From: Nemertoderma westbladi
Taxonomy: Eukaryota > Xenacoelomorpha > Nemertodermatida > Nemertodermatidae
Direction: 5' to 3'
Assembly (NCBI GenBank): GCA_032718475.1
Contig: JAUCBJ010000648.1
Location: forward strand, 146,155-210,154
DNA: 64,000 nt
Below the pieces are notes generated by a model. The model worked only from the letters and a program-made list of their open reading frames with translations, ran no database searches and was not told the origin of the DNA. Numbering within the stretch: position 1 is the stretch's first letter; each line of letters opens with the position of its first letter. The translations under genes were made by a program, and so were the position numbers. Positions 1 through 10,044 of the stretch are shown piece by piece.

Positions 1-3000
1 GCTCTGTTTCTGGGACCGCCGGGACTGTGTGTGGTTGACCGCGAGATCTGTGTGTGCTCTGTTGCTGGGACCACCAGGACTGTGTGTGGCTGACCACGAG
101 ATCTGTGTGCGTTCTGTTGCTGGGACCGCCAGGACTGTGTGTGTCTGACCCCGGGATCTGTGTGCGCTCTGTGGCTGGGACCGCCGGGATTGTGTGTGGC
201 TGACCGCGAGATCTGTGTGCGCTCTGTTGCTGGGACCGCCGGGACTGTGTGTGGCTGACCGCGAGATCTGTGTGCGCTCTGTGGCTGGGACTGCCGGGTC
301 TGTGTGTGGCTGACCACGAGATCTGTGTGCGCTCTGTTGCTGGGACCGCCGGGACTGTGTGTGTCTGACCGCGAGATCTGTGTGCGTTCTGTTGCTGGGT
401 CCGCCGGGACTGTGTGTGGCTGACCACGAGATCTGTGTGCGCTCTGTTGCTGGGACCGTTGGGACTGTGTGTGGCTGACCCCGAGATCTGTGTGCGCTCT
501 GTTTCTGGGACCGCCGGGACTGTGTGTGGTTGACCGCGAGATCTGTGTGCGCTTTGTTGCTGGGAACGCTGGGACTGTGTGTGGTTGACCGCGAGATCTG
601 TGTGCGCTCTGTTGCTGGGACCGCCGGGACTGTGTGTGGCTGACTGCGAGATCTGTGTGCGCTCTGTTGCTGGGACCGCCGGGACTGTGTGTGGCTGACC
701 GCGAGATCTGTGTGCGCTCTGTTGCTGGGACCCCCAGGACTGTGTGTGGCATACAGCGAGATCTGTGTGCGCTCTGTTGCTGGGACCGCCGGGACTATGA
801 CGGGCTGACCGCGAGATCTGTGTGCGTTCTGTTGCTGGGACCGCCGGGACTGTGTGTGGCTGACCGCGAGATCTGTGTGCGCTCTGTTGCTGGGACCGCC
901 GTGACTGTGTGTGGCTGACCGCGAGATCTGTGTGCACTCTCGGTCTGTTGCTGGGACCGTCGGGACTGTGTGTGGCTGACCGCAAGATCTGTGTGTGCTC
1001 TGTTGCTGGGACCGCCGGGACTGTGTGTGGCTGACCGCGAGATCTGTGTGCACTCTCGGTCTGTTGCTGGGACCGTCGGGACTGTGTGTGGCTAACCGCG
1101 AGATCTGTGTGTGCTCTGTTGCTGGGTCCGTCGGGACTGTGTGTGGCTAACCGCGAGATCTGTGTGTGCTCTGTTGCTGGGACCGTCGGGACTGTGTGTG
1201 GCTAACCGCGAGATCTGTGTGTGCTCTGTTGCTGGGACCGTCGGGACTGTGTGTGGCTAACCGCGAGATCTGTGTGTGCTCTGTTGCTGGGACCGTCGGG
1301 ACTGTGTGTGGCTAACCGCGAGATCTGTGTGTGCTCTGTTGCTGGGACCGTCGGGACTGTGTGTGGCTAACCGCGAGATCTGTGTGTGCTCTGTTGCTGG
1401 GACCGTCGGGACTGTGTGTGGCTAACCGCGAGATCTGTGTGTGCTCTGTTGCTGGGACCCCCGGGACTGTGTGTGGCTGACCGCGAGATCTGTGTGCGCT
1501 CTGTTGCTGGGACCGCCGGGACTGTGTCGGGCTGACCGCGAGATCTGTGTGCGCACTGTTGCTGGGACCGCCGGGACTGTGTGAGGCTGACCACGAGATC
1601 TGTGTGCGCTCTGTTGCTGGGACCGCCGGGACTGTGTCGGGCTGACCGCGAGATCTATGTGCGCACTATTGCTGGGACCGCCGGGACTGTGTGTGGCTGA
1701 CTGCGAGATCTGTGTGCGCTCTGTTGCGGGGACCGCCGGGACTGTGTGTGGCTGACCGCGAGATCTGTGTGCGCTCTGTTGCTGGGACCGTCGGGACTGC
1801 GTGTGGCAGACAGCGAGATCTGTGTGCGCTCTGTTGCTGGGACCGCCAGGATGGTGTGTGGCTGACCGCAAAATCTGTGTGCGCTCTGTTGCTGGGATTG
1901 CCGGGACTGTGTGTGGCTGACCGCGAGATCTGTGTGCACTCTGTTGGGGGGACCGCCGGGACTGTGTGCGGCTGACCACGAGATCTGTGTGCGCTCTGTT
2001 GCTGGGACCACCAGGACTGTGTGTGGCTGACCGCGAGATCTGTGTGCGCTCTGTTGCTGGGACCGTTGGGACTGTGTGTGGCTGACCCCGGGATCTGTGT
2101 GCGCTCTGTTTCTGGGACCGCCGGGACTGTGTGCGGTTGACCGCGAGATCTGTGTGTGCTCTGTTGCTGGGACCACCAGGACTGTGTGTGGCTGACCACG
2201 AGATCTGTGTGCGTTCTGTTGCTGGGACCGCCAGGACTGTGTGTGGCTGACCCCGGGATCTGTGTGCGCTCTGTGGCTGGGACCGCCGGGATTGTGTGTG
2301 GCTGACCGCGAGATCTGTGTGCGCTCTGTGGCTGCGACTGCCGGGTCTGTGTGTGGCTGACCACGAGATCTGTGTGCGCTCTGTTGCTGGGACCGCCGGG
2401 ACTGTGTGTGTCTGACCACGAGATCCGTGTGCGTTCTGTTGCTGGGACTGCCAGGACTGTGTGTGGCTGACCCCGGGATCTGTGTGCGCTCTGTGGCTGG
2501 GACCGCCGGGATTGTGTGTGGCTGACCCCGGGATCTGTGTGTGCTCTGTTGCTGGGACCACCAGGACTGTGTGTGGCTGACCACGAGATCTGTGTGCGTT
2601 CTGTTGCTGGGACCGCCAGGACTGTGTGTGGCTGACCCCGGGATCTGTGTGCGCTCTGTGGCTGGGACCGCCGGGATTGTGTGTGGCTGACCGCGAGATC
2701 TGTGTGCGTTCTGTTGCTGGGACCGCCAGGACTGTGTGTGGCTGACCCCGGGATCTGTGTGTGCTCTGTTGCTGGGACCACCAGGACTGTGTGTGGCTGA
2801 CCACGAGATCTGTGTGCGTTCTGTTGCTGGGACCGCCGGGTCTGTGTGTGGCTGACCGCGAGATCTGTGTGTGCTCTGTTGCTGGGACCGCCGGGACTGT
2901 GTGTGGCTGACCGCAAGATCTGTGTGCGCTCTGTGGCTGGGACTGCCGGGTCTGTGTGTGGCTGACCACGAGATCTGTGTGCGCTCCGTTGCTGGGACCG

Positions 3001-4231
3001 CCGGGACTGTGTGTGTCTGACCGCGAGATCTGTGTGCGTTCTGTTGCTGGGTCCGCCGGGACTGTGTGTGGCTGACCACGAGATCTGTGTGCGCTCTGTT
3101 GCTGGGACCGTTGGGACTGTGTGTGGCTGACCCCGAGATCTGTGTGCGCTCTGTTTCTGGGACCGCCGAGACTGTGTGTGGTTGACCGCGAGATCTGTGT
3201 GCGCTTTGTTGCTGGGAACGCTGGGACTGTGTGTGGTTGACCGCGAGATCTGTGTGCGCTCTGTTGCTGGGACCGCCGGGACTGTGTGTGGCTGACTGCG
3301 AGATCTGTGTGCGCTCTGTTGCTGGGACCGCCGGGACTGTGTGTGGCTGACCGCGAGATCTGTGTGCGCTCTGTTGCTGGGACCCCCAGGACTGTGTGTG
3401 GCATACAGCGAGATCTGTGTGCGCTCTGTTGCTGGGACCGCCGGGACTATGACGGTCTGACCGCGAGATCTGTGTGCGTTCTGTTGCTGGGACCGCCGGG
3501 ACTGTGTGTGGCTGACCGCGAGATCTGTGTGCGCTCTGTTGCTGGGACCGCCGTGACTGTGTGTAGCTGACCGCGAGATCTGTGTGCACTCTCGGTCTGT
3601 TGAGGGACCGTCGGGACTGTGTGTGGCTGACCGCGAGATCTGTGTGTGCTCTGTTGCTGGGACCGCCGGGACTGTGTGTGGCTGACCGCGAGATCTGTGT
3701 GCACTCTCGGTCTGTTGCTGGGACCGTCGGGACTGTGTGTGGCTGACCGCGAGATCTGTGTGCACTCTCGGTCTGTTGCTGGGACCGTCGGGACTGTGTG
3801 TGGCTGACCGCGAGAGCTGTGTGCGCTCTGTTGCTGGGACCGCCGGGACTGTGTGTGGCTGACCGCGAGATCTGTGTGCACTCTCGGTCTGTTGCTGGGA
3901 CCGTCGGGACTGTGTGTGGCTGACCGCGAGATCTGTGTGTGCTCTGTTGCTGGGACCGCCAGGACTGTGTGTGGCTGACCACGAGATCTGTGTGCGCTCT
4001 GTTGCTGGGACCGCCGGGACTGTGTGTGTCTGACAGCGAGATCTGTGTGTGTTCTGTTGCTGGGACCGCCGGGACTGTGTGTGGCTGACCGCGAGATCTG
4101 TGTGCGCTCTGTTGCTGGGACCGTCGCGACTGTGTGTGGCTGACCGCGAGATCTGTGCGCGCTTTGTTGCTGGGACCGCCGGGACTGTGTGTGGCTGACC
4201 ACGAGATCTGTGTGCGCTCGGGACCGTCGGG
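1..4231. repeat. 55-bp satellite array, about 77 units, runs off the left edge
   Basis: The unit is 55 bp, and each copy carries an AGATCT site in the context GCGAGATCTGTGTGC. A 61-bp variant, with a 6-bp gain near CACTCTCGGTCTG, occurs near 930, 1050, 3590 and 3700-3890. Units diverge by point changes, but 1085-1440 holds about seven almost identical copies that share CTAACCGCG, a sign of recent local expansion. A block at 634-918 is repeated almost exactly at 3286-3570 (offset 2652 bp, which equals 48 units plus two 6-bp gains), so there is higher-order structure. The minus strand lacks stops in all three frames across much of the array. Because 55 is not a multiple of 3, each frame cycles through the same text, and I read these frames as non-genic. 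The array ends at about 4231. Confidence 0.95.
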
Positions 4232-4312
4232 ACAGCAGCACCCGGCACCTTAGTTTAAGCCGATTATCATCAAAGCTTATATAATATTATCATAATTTCT
4301 TACTATTGTCAT

Positions 4313-4760
4313 TCGTGTTACTTCTAGAGAAATTGTTGTTGTACATTTCTTGGTTCACAATTACAATGAGGTAACAATCCGAGTGGAGGGGCTGCAACGA
4401 AAATTTGACGATTTGAAGAGATTGTTATTGGCACATTTGAATTTTTGCCGACTTTCGCATAAATCCTAGTATTTCTGCAGTAGTGGCCCAAACACCGTCG
4501 TCAGTCATTCGTGGCGAGCGCGAGGAACTAGGTTTTCACATTTTCACCCTTGAATCTTTCCAACCCATGGCAGATATATCCAGAGTCATATGGGCTACTA
4601 TAAAATCTCTAACCTTCATATGTTGCTTCTCAGTGCCAGTTAAAACAAAAGAAATGGCACGAAAAAGCCCATCGCCATGGCCCATGGCCATCGCCAATAT
4701 TTTGATGAAATTTGCTCGGAGTATTCAGAACAGGTCTTTTGTTAAAATATTGAGTTTTAA
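4313..4760 (-). pseudogene. OTU-domain cysteine protease-like fragment, broken
   Basis: OTU proteases cleave ubiquitin-like modifiers; in invertebrates the domain also occurs inside some transposons. On the minus strand three frames together give an OTU-like order. First comes FHQNIGDG (about 4685-4710). Next is LFRAISFVLTGTEKQHMKV, followed by RDFIVAHM (4587-4672). Then comes DDGVWATTAEILGF (about 4458-4500). Last is a hydrophobic strand, CYLIVIVNQEMYNNNF (about 4315-4370). This matches the family pattern of GDG-N-C-LFRA, then a helix with VR..IV.HM, then W..T.EI. The catalytic Asn-Cys is missing: the site holds a short rearranged repeat of CCATGG/CGATGG that shifts frame. A TGA follows at about 4541. 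The plus-strand frame over this stretch starts at GTG and is a shadow. Frame breaks and loss of the cysteine make it a pseudogene. The assignment rests on motif reading alone. Confidence 0.6.
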
Positions 4761-4781
4761 TATAGACTAATCCTAAACAAA

Positions 4782-4810
4782 TGAACAAATGTGTTTTCGA
4801 GCCGCAGCAG
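4782..4810. repeat. 29-bp target-site duplication, left copy
   Basis: These 29 bases (TGAACAAATGTG to GCCGCAGCAG) recur exactly at 5330-5358. They flank the truncated LINE at 4811-5329, as expected from target-primed reverse transcription. Confidence 0.9.
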
Positions 4811-5292
4811 CCATTTGGAAGTCACCGAGAATTAATCGGAAACTTAAGGTCCGATTATTTAGAGCAGCAGTAGTTCCAGTAGTCCTCTATGGGAGTCCAT
4901 GCTGGGCTCTAACTGCTGAGGACACCAAATCTCTGGATGGCACATTCACAAGAATGCTACGCCGGGTTCATTGTGTCAAGTACAATGCACACATCTCCAA
5001 CCAGACACTATATAACATTGGAGGTGTCTCATTGGTTCTCCCAAGTTTGACACTAGAACAAAATCGCCTCCGCTGTGCAGGTCATTGCTTTCGTCGTGAG
5101 GACCAGCCAGTCCATAATCTTGTACTTTGGCAGCCTCATGGAGTGAATAAGCATGGTGGACAGCCCATGACTTTCTTGAGACGCATCTTAAAGGACACTG
5201 GCCTTGAAGATGCGGATGATCTAGCAAATGTCATGGGTGATAGGGAGTTGTAGCGGCGCAATTTTGTCGACAAGCCGGCACAGCATTCTTAA
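4811..5292 (+). pseudogene. LINE C-terminal domain fragment with premature stop
   Basis: The frame reads IWKSPRINRKLKVRLFRAAV, then VLYGSPCWALTAEDTKSLDG, and later AGHCFRREDQPVHNLVLW. This is the region after the reverse transcriptase in RTE-like LINE proteins (LYG..CW, then R(L/R)..AGHC.R, then LW.P.G). The catalytic reverse transcriptase part is absent because of 5' truncation. Relative to the copy at 14956, a TGG has become TAG at 5251-5253. Past that stop the frame continues through NFVDKPAQHS to TAA at 5290-5292, which is the end shared with the other copy. No start codon belongs to it; the ATG at 4789 lies in the target duplication. It is a dead copy. Confidence 0.85.
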
Positions 5293-5329
5293 AAATGCAG
5301 CTGCAAGGCAGCATGCCGATCCTAGTAGT
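4811..5329 (+). mobile_element. 5'-truncated LINE insertion, copy 1
   Basis: Non-LTR retrotransposon fragment inserted cleanly: it begins mid-coding at ATTTGGAAGTCACC, ends in CCTAGTAGT, and is flanked by exact 29-bp direct repeats. It is nearly identical to the 3' half of the copy at 14956-15983. Both end in AGCATGCCGATCCTAGTAG, and the tail is a short TAG repeat rather than poly(A). The 5' truncation, long target duplication and microsatellite-like tail are typical of LINEs. The insertion lies just upstream of the minus-strand OTU-like fragment. Confidence 0.88.
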
Positions 5330-5358
5330 TGAACAAATGTGTTTTCGAGCCGCAGCAG
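5330..5358. repeat. 29-bp target-site duplication, right copy
   Basis: Exact copy of 4782-4810. On the minus strand the sequence beyond it (5360-5430) reads as an Asn/Gln-rich stretch, NNNQNNNQQRKIFNRIS. This could be an N-terminal coding segment once continuous with the OTU-like fragment before the LINE landed. Confidence 0.85.
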
Positions 5359-5536
5359 AAATACGATTGAATATCTTACGTTGTTGGTTATTGTTCTGGT
5401 TATTATTCGCAGCCTTCACTCAACTCACCCTTAACTCCATCATTCAGTTCTTTGTCATCAAAACTGACTGTTATTTTGTTTTAGGTAAAAAAATACGATA
5501 GAATAACGGCATGTATAAGTTTTTCACCGGGAATTT

Positions 5537-5760
5537 AGGGTAGTACCTGGTGCCTGAGGGTAGTTCCCGTTGCCTAGGCGGTTAATACTACCGTAGTACC
5601 TGGTGCCTGAGGGTAGTTCCCGTTGCCTAGGCGGTTAATACTACCGTAGTACCTGGTGCCTGAGGGTAGTTCCCGTTGCCGAGGCGGTTAATACTACCGT
5701 AGTACCTGGTGGCTAGGAGCTTAGTGCTACCGTATTGCCGGTAGTGTAGTACCTGTTGCC
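5537..5760. repeat. 53-bp minisatellite, about 4 units
   Basis: GTAGTACCTGGTGCCTGAGG starts units at 5540, 5593, 5646 and 5699, exactly 53 bp apart. The first three are almost identical and the fourth decays into shorter GTAGTACCTG and GGTAGTGTAG pieces. No coding signal is seen. Confidence 0.92.
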
Positions 5761-6145
5761 TCCTACACCGGTTTTTTTTTTCTACCCGGTAAACCATTAA
5801 GGTAAATTGGCATGAATATATGAATTATTTAATAAGCCCGGTGGCCCACTCAACAAGACTGGTGCTGAGGCTCGGTTTGGTATTCGGGAGTTGGGTGTCA
5901 ATACTGTGTTTCGATCCAAGAAAAGGATTTATGAGCAGGTCTGAAGATTTAAGCCAAGTCCCATCAGGGTGTCTGAGAATATTATGTAGTTGAAAGTGGT
6001 TTGTCTAAAGTGAATCCATGGTAATTCATATTTTGTCACATTTTCACGATCCCTTTATAGTATCTGGTTTATAGTATATAGTATGTTTATCTGGCATTTA
6101 AATTTTTCAGATTATAGGACAGGACTACATTTCGCTCTCTGAGAG
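5761..6145. other. unassigned spacer
   Basis: There is a T-rich tract at about 5771-5780, then mixed sequence. A plus-strand frame over 5835-5940 reads NKPGGPLNKTGAEARFGIRE, followed by LGVNTVFRSKKRIYEQV, before a stop. It looks coding-like but I do not recognise it. Just upstream of the next ORF, TTTAAATTTTTCAG at about 6098-6111 would serve as a 3' splice site. Confidence 0.4.
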
Positions 6146-6847
6146 ATGGATTTATTTGGATTAGATATTCGGGGGATACCTGCTTCAATAAAACAAACGT
6201 CGTCGCCTCTTATTGAGGAGACGACGAGCACAGACCACAATTCCGAGCCATTGAAATATTCACTTCTCATAGAATTAATAAGGAATCATTTGCAGATACT
6301 AATCATTTACAGAGCATCAAAGGTTCCACACATTATATTAACAATTTTAAGACGTGTCAAAAAGGTTCCACACATTATATTAACAATTTTAAGACGTGTC
6401 AAAAAGGTTCCACACATTATATTAACAATTTTAAGACGTGTCAAAAAGGTTCCACACATTATATTAACAATTTTAAGACGTGTCAAAAAGGTTCCACACA
6501 TTATATTAACAATTTTAAGACGTGTCAAAAAGGTTCCACACATTATATTAACAATTTTAAGACGTGTCAAAAAGGTTCCACACATTATATTAACAATTTT
6601 AAGACGTGTCAAAAAGGTTCCACACATTATATTAACAATTTTAAGACGTGTCAAAAAGGTTCCACACATTATATTAACAATTTTAAGACGTGTCAAAAAG
6701 GTTCCACACATTATATTAACAATTTTAAGACGTGTCAAAAAGGTTCCACACATTATATTAACAATTTTAAGACGTGTCAAAAAGGTTCCACACATTATAT
6801 TAACAATTTTAAGACGTGTCAAAAAGGTTCCACAAAGTGGGTCATAG
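6146..6847 (+). CDS. hypothetical protein dominated by a 14-residue tandem repeat
   Basis: ATG-initiated frame of 233 codons in a reasonable start context (GAGAGATGG), with a possible 3' splice site about 35 bp upstream. The first 59 residues are non-repetitive and begin MDLFGLDIRGIPASIKQTSS. They are followed by 12 copies of VPHIILTILRRVKK and a short tail, VPQSGS. Each repeat pairs a hydrophobic run with a basic RR.KK patch. The repeat is the 42-bp minisatellite below, which happens to be in frame and stop-free on both strands, so openness is weak evidence. The unique N-terminus and the ATG are the only points in favour. It may be a real exon captured by a minisatellite, or chance. No family is recognised. 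Confidence 0.25.
   Translation: MDLFGLDIRGIPASIKQTSSPLIEETTSTDHNSEPLKYSLLIELIRNHLQILIIYRASKVPHIILTILRRVKKVPHIILTILRRVKKVPHIILTILRRVKKVPHIILTILRRVKKVPHIILTILRRVKKVPHIILTILRRVKKVPHIILTILRRVKKVPHIILTILRRVKKVPHIILTILRRVKKVPHIILTILRRVKKVPHIILTILRRVKKVPHIILTILRRVKKVPQSGS
6319..6833. repeat. 42-bp minisatellite, 12 identical units
   Basis: The unit AAGGTTCCACACATTATATT... repeats every 42 bp with essentially no differences between copies, plus an 11-bp partial unit at the end. Such purity implies recent expansion. The period is divisible by 3 and both strands stay open, giving VPHIILTILRRVKK forward and LTRLKIVNIMCGTF in reverse. Confidence 0.97.
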
Positions 6848-7466
6848 ATTCCACGGTAACTATTTGCCTCAGTTTACTATGGGCAGAGCCAGATTGGATG
6901 AAGCATCGCATTAGCTACTCCGTATAGAACAACAGCGACGAATTATAATTACATGGATGGGATGCCGGACTTGTCTTCATTATTCACAAATTTTGTTAAT
7001 TACTTAACGAATTAATTTATTCATTTGATATCTGCTTCCTAAATATAAATTAAGGCCCTCCCTGCGCAGTTGCGATGTCTGATGTCTGCGGACTGTGGGG
7101 ATGCCATGTTATTATCCCTACACTCAAATAACTATCCTCTTGCTCGTGTCAAATATGCAAGACATTTTTTGTCAATGTATTTATTGGCTATAATATTATC
7201 AATATGGTATGTATTTCTGGACACATTAACAAGACAAAATAACTATGTGATGAACTAAAAGACTAACTAAATGACAAGATTAAACAATTCAAGTATATTA
7301 CATTTAGTGATGAAAGAATTAAATGTGGTATTTGGTTGGCCTTTATATAAACTTTATACTAACCTTTATACTACCGGTAGTGTCAGCAGACAATGCTGCC
7401 TCTTTTCATTATTTCGGTTAATAATCATCTTACAAGTTTAAAATAATATAATAATTAATATAATAC
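6848..7466. other. AT-rich spacer, no gene seen
   Basis: No motif, long ATG frame or structured repeat is convincing. A 62-codon plus-strand frame at 7070-7258 starts with TTG and has no family features. Short direct copies of AACCTTTATACTA/AACTTTATACTA occur near 7347-7372. Confidence 0.5.
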
Positions 7467-7640
7467 TTACGTCTTATTGTGAGTAGGAATATTTTACCCT
7501 GATTCTGAATAAAAAATCTTTAAATCTAAAATGTGAAATAATCAGTTGATGTTAAATAATATTATTTGCGGGTTTATATATTATTCTGAGATGAATCCAA
7601 ATGTAAGCATCCAATTGGCTGATGAGTACGACGTGTGAGG
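7467..7640 (+). repeat. interspersed repeat, segment A, copy 1
   Basis: Similar in the same orientation to 35815-36010. Shared landmarks in order are ACTTACGTCTT, CTGAATAAAAA, GGGTTTATATA, GA(A)ATGAA(T)CCAAATGTAA and the CCAA(T/C) clusters that follow. No coding signal. At both loci segment A is followed downstream by segment B (see 8980-9215), which suggests both belong to one older element. Confidence 0.75.
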
Positions 7641-7930
7641 AGCGCATTCCTCTCTATTTGAGTTTGTAGGAAATTTATCTACTGTAAATAAATGACAAGC
7701 AAAATCAAATATGGCAGATTTTAATCACGAGTTTGAATAACCGTGGCCGTAACTGTGACATAATAATAGTAGGATTAACATTACAATATACTGCGGTGGC
7801 TCATTGTGGCCAATTATTTCCATTCCATCACCCAAGTGAAAAACATTTTTCACCCGGGTGAAAAACATTTATCACACGGGTTAAAAACATGGAAATAACT
7901 AGCAAAAATATATATAATAAGATATCTCTC

Positions 7931-8021
7931 GGATTCAAGCGACAGCGAACTTGAGTCAGGGGAGTTAGATGAAGGCTTAGGAACAGAGGATAGTGAAAAC
8001 TTTGAAGATAACATCAGTTAG
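7931..8021 (+). CDS. short acidic Ser/Asp/Glu-rich coding-like segment
   Basis: The frame reads SDSSDSELESGELDEGLG, then TEDSENFEDNIS, and ends at TAG (8019-8021). Acidic-serine runs of this kind occur near the N-terminus of some transposases and in many nuclear proteins. No start codon is linked to it and the upstream sequence is AT-rich. It could be a leftover exon or chance. I assign no function. Confidence 0.2.
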
Positions 8022-8056
8022 CAATCATGACAAATGATGCCCTACACCCTATTGTT

Positions 8057-8932
8057 CGAGGAATGTCTGACTACTCCCCCCACCCCCCCCCCCCCCCCCC
8101 GCTGTCTAGGTATGTCCGACTACAGTCCCCCACACTGTCTAGGTGTGTCCGACTACTCCCCCCACCCCCACTGTAGTGATATGTCCGACTACAGTCCCCC
8201 ACACTGTCGAGGTATGTCCGACTACAGTCCCCCACACTGTCTAGGTGTGTCCGACTACAGTCCCCCACACTGTCTAGGTATGTCCGACTACAGTCCCCCA
8301 CACTGTCTAGGTGTGTCCGACTACTCCCCCCACCCCCACTGTAGTGATATGTCCGACTACAGTCCCCCACACTGTCGAGGTATGTCTGACTACATCCTCC
8401 ACACTACTGTCGAGGTATGTCCGACTACTCCCCCACCCCCTCTGTAGTGGTATATCCGACTGTAGAGTCCTCCACACTGTCGGGGTATGTCTGACTACAT
8501 CCTCCACTCTGTCGAGGTATGTCCGACTACTCCCCCCACCCCCTCTGTAGTGGTATATCCGACTGTAGAGTCCTCCACACTGTCGGGGTATGTCAGACTA
8601 CATCCTCCAATCTGTCGAGGTTTGTCCGACTACTCCTCCCACCCCCTCTGTAGTGGGTGATCCGACTGTAGAGTCCTCCATACTGTCGGGGTATGTCAGA
8701 CTACATCCTCCACTCTGTCGAGGTTGGTCCGACTACTCCCCCCACCCCCTCTGTAGTGGTACCTCCGACTATAGAGTCCTCCACACTGTCGGAGTATGTC
8801 CGACTACTCCCCCCCCCCTCCCCCCCCACTGCCGGGGTATGTCCGACTACTCCCCCCCACCCCCACACTGCCGGGGTATGTCCGACTACACCCTCTTCCC
8901 CCACTGTCGAGGTATGTCCGACTACAAAAAAA
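8057..8932. repeat. 33-bp C-rich minisatellite with length variants
   Basis: The core is GTCCGACTACAGTCCCCCAC followed by ACTGTCTAGGTAT, 33 bp. Other units are longer through extra CCCCCAC or TGTAGTGGTATATCCGACT blocks, giving a compound 65-80 bp repeat toward the right. An 18-C run sits at 8083-8100. The frames through it (PPHCLGVSDYS and similar) are by-products of a period divisible by 3. The array lies between interspersed segments A and B. Confidence 0.93.
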
Positions 8933-8979
8933 TAATAAAAAATTTTACAACCCAAATTCATAATTTAAGTTGTACAGGG

Positions 8980-9215
8980 TTAAACCCAAAAGTAAAAATA
9001 TCATCAGAGTTGCGATTCAGAAGCATGGAGTGGATATATCGTAATGAAAACGGCATAAAAACGGCTTTTGTAGAATGTTATCGCAATAGTATGGCTGCAT
9101 CAGTGCATAGCATACAGTAAGTAGTCAGTCAGATGGTATTGGAATAATTTACAATAATGGTAATTAATTATATAACTTACGGCATATCGCAGCGGAAAGC
9201 TGGTTGATCTCAGAC
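8980..9215 (+). repeat. interspersed repeat, segment B, copy 1
   Basis: Similar to 36375-36540 in the same orientation. Shared landmarks are AAAAGTAAAAATATC, GAATGTTATC(G/T)CAATAG, TATGGCTGCAT, AGTCAGACAGATGGTATTGG (8980 copy: AGTCAGTCAG...) and GCTGGTTGAT. The frame ending at 9120 runs through it but starts in the C-rich array, so I do not treat it as a gene. Confidence 0.75.
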
Positions 9216-9374
9216 CATGCTCACTATTATTGTTCGACACGCGTAACCCAATGCAAAGATATGAAATGCAAAGAATATGTGTTGCAAGTTAAAAATAATA
9301 ATGATCACACATTTACAGACGCTCAGAAAACAACACGGTCCCTTCCTTCCCTACAGGTTTATATATAATTTATA

Positions 9375-9642
9375 ACTAGAAAGCCAGCAAGCTGGCTATA
9401 AGAAGCCCGTCTATAAGACAACAAAACCGAAAAACTAGATGATAAAATCTAATCCCCAATCAAATATCAATCCTCAATCAATATATAAACCTCTCCCTCC
9501 CTCCATGCAGCATTGGAGAAAGCAGAATTAATGTCATGACCAGTTCACAACAGACAACCCACCCCAACCATTGGATTTACTGAGACACACTCAACAACAC
9601 TCCAACCAGCTTGCTACCTGTCTTTCCAGCTAGCTAGAGTTA
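9375..9642. mobile_element. MITE-like element with ACTAGAAAGCCAGCAAGCTGG end
   Basis: The left end ACTAGAAAGCCAGCAAGCTG is identical over 20 bp to the left end of the element at 27810-28292. The right end (CCAGCTTGCTACC then CCAGCTAGCTAGAG) is a degenerate inverted copy. The interior is non-coding and C/A-rich with no transposase. It is a short non-autonomous DNA transposon, with boundaries approximate on the right. Confidence 0.55.
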
Positions 9643-10040
9643 AATAATTATACAACGTTGCTATGATACAGAGAAAATCCCTCCCCATTCACAACAAAGG
9701 CAAAGTTGAGGCTGGGTGAGGGAATATTACATATTTATTCACTATTTAATTTTTAATTTTTTTTTTAATTTTTAATTTTTATAATAACACTTGAATAAAA
9801 TAAAAACTTTGTGAGAATGGGACACGGCGAATCGACCTGTGCTATTATTATTCAACATGAGCTTAATTTTACCCGCTTAAATAATTAATAAACAATTCTT
9901 TGTATACTTGGCCACGAAGTAGAGCACTTTTCTTACCCTTCCAAGCCAATATCAATGTGCACAAACATACATACAGACAAACACACACACACACACACCC
10001 CCACCGACGTTTTTTTTTTGACAGCAAGAAGCCCTGACGG
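9643..10040. repeat. low-complexity spacer: A/T runs and CA microsatellite
   Basis: 9745-9785 alternates TTTTAATTTTT blocks. 9970-10003 is CATACATACAGACAAAC followed by (CA)n and CCCCCACC, then a T run at 10011-10019. No gene is seen. Confidence 0.8.
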
Positions 10041-10044
10041 TCTT

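Noticed and set aside
1422-4248. Very long minus-strand frames (660-860 codons) over the 55-bp array
   Set aside because: The unit has no stop on that strand in any frame, so all three frames are open. They overlap one another, carry no unique domain and follow the array boundaries.
4483-4770. 95-codon plus-strand frame
   Set aside because: It starts with GTG and is the shadow of the minus-strand OTU-like fragment, which carries the recognisable motifs.
5838-5920. Possible tRNA: TGGCCCACTCA as A box and GTTTCGATCC as B box
   Set aside because: The boxes are too far apart for an intronless tRNA, stems do not form, and a coding-like frame overlaps.
8590-9120. 176-codon frame ending in repeat segment B
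   Set aside because: Half is C-rich minisatellite and half is a dispersed repeat also present at 36375 with stops.
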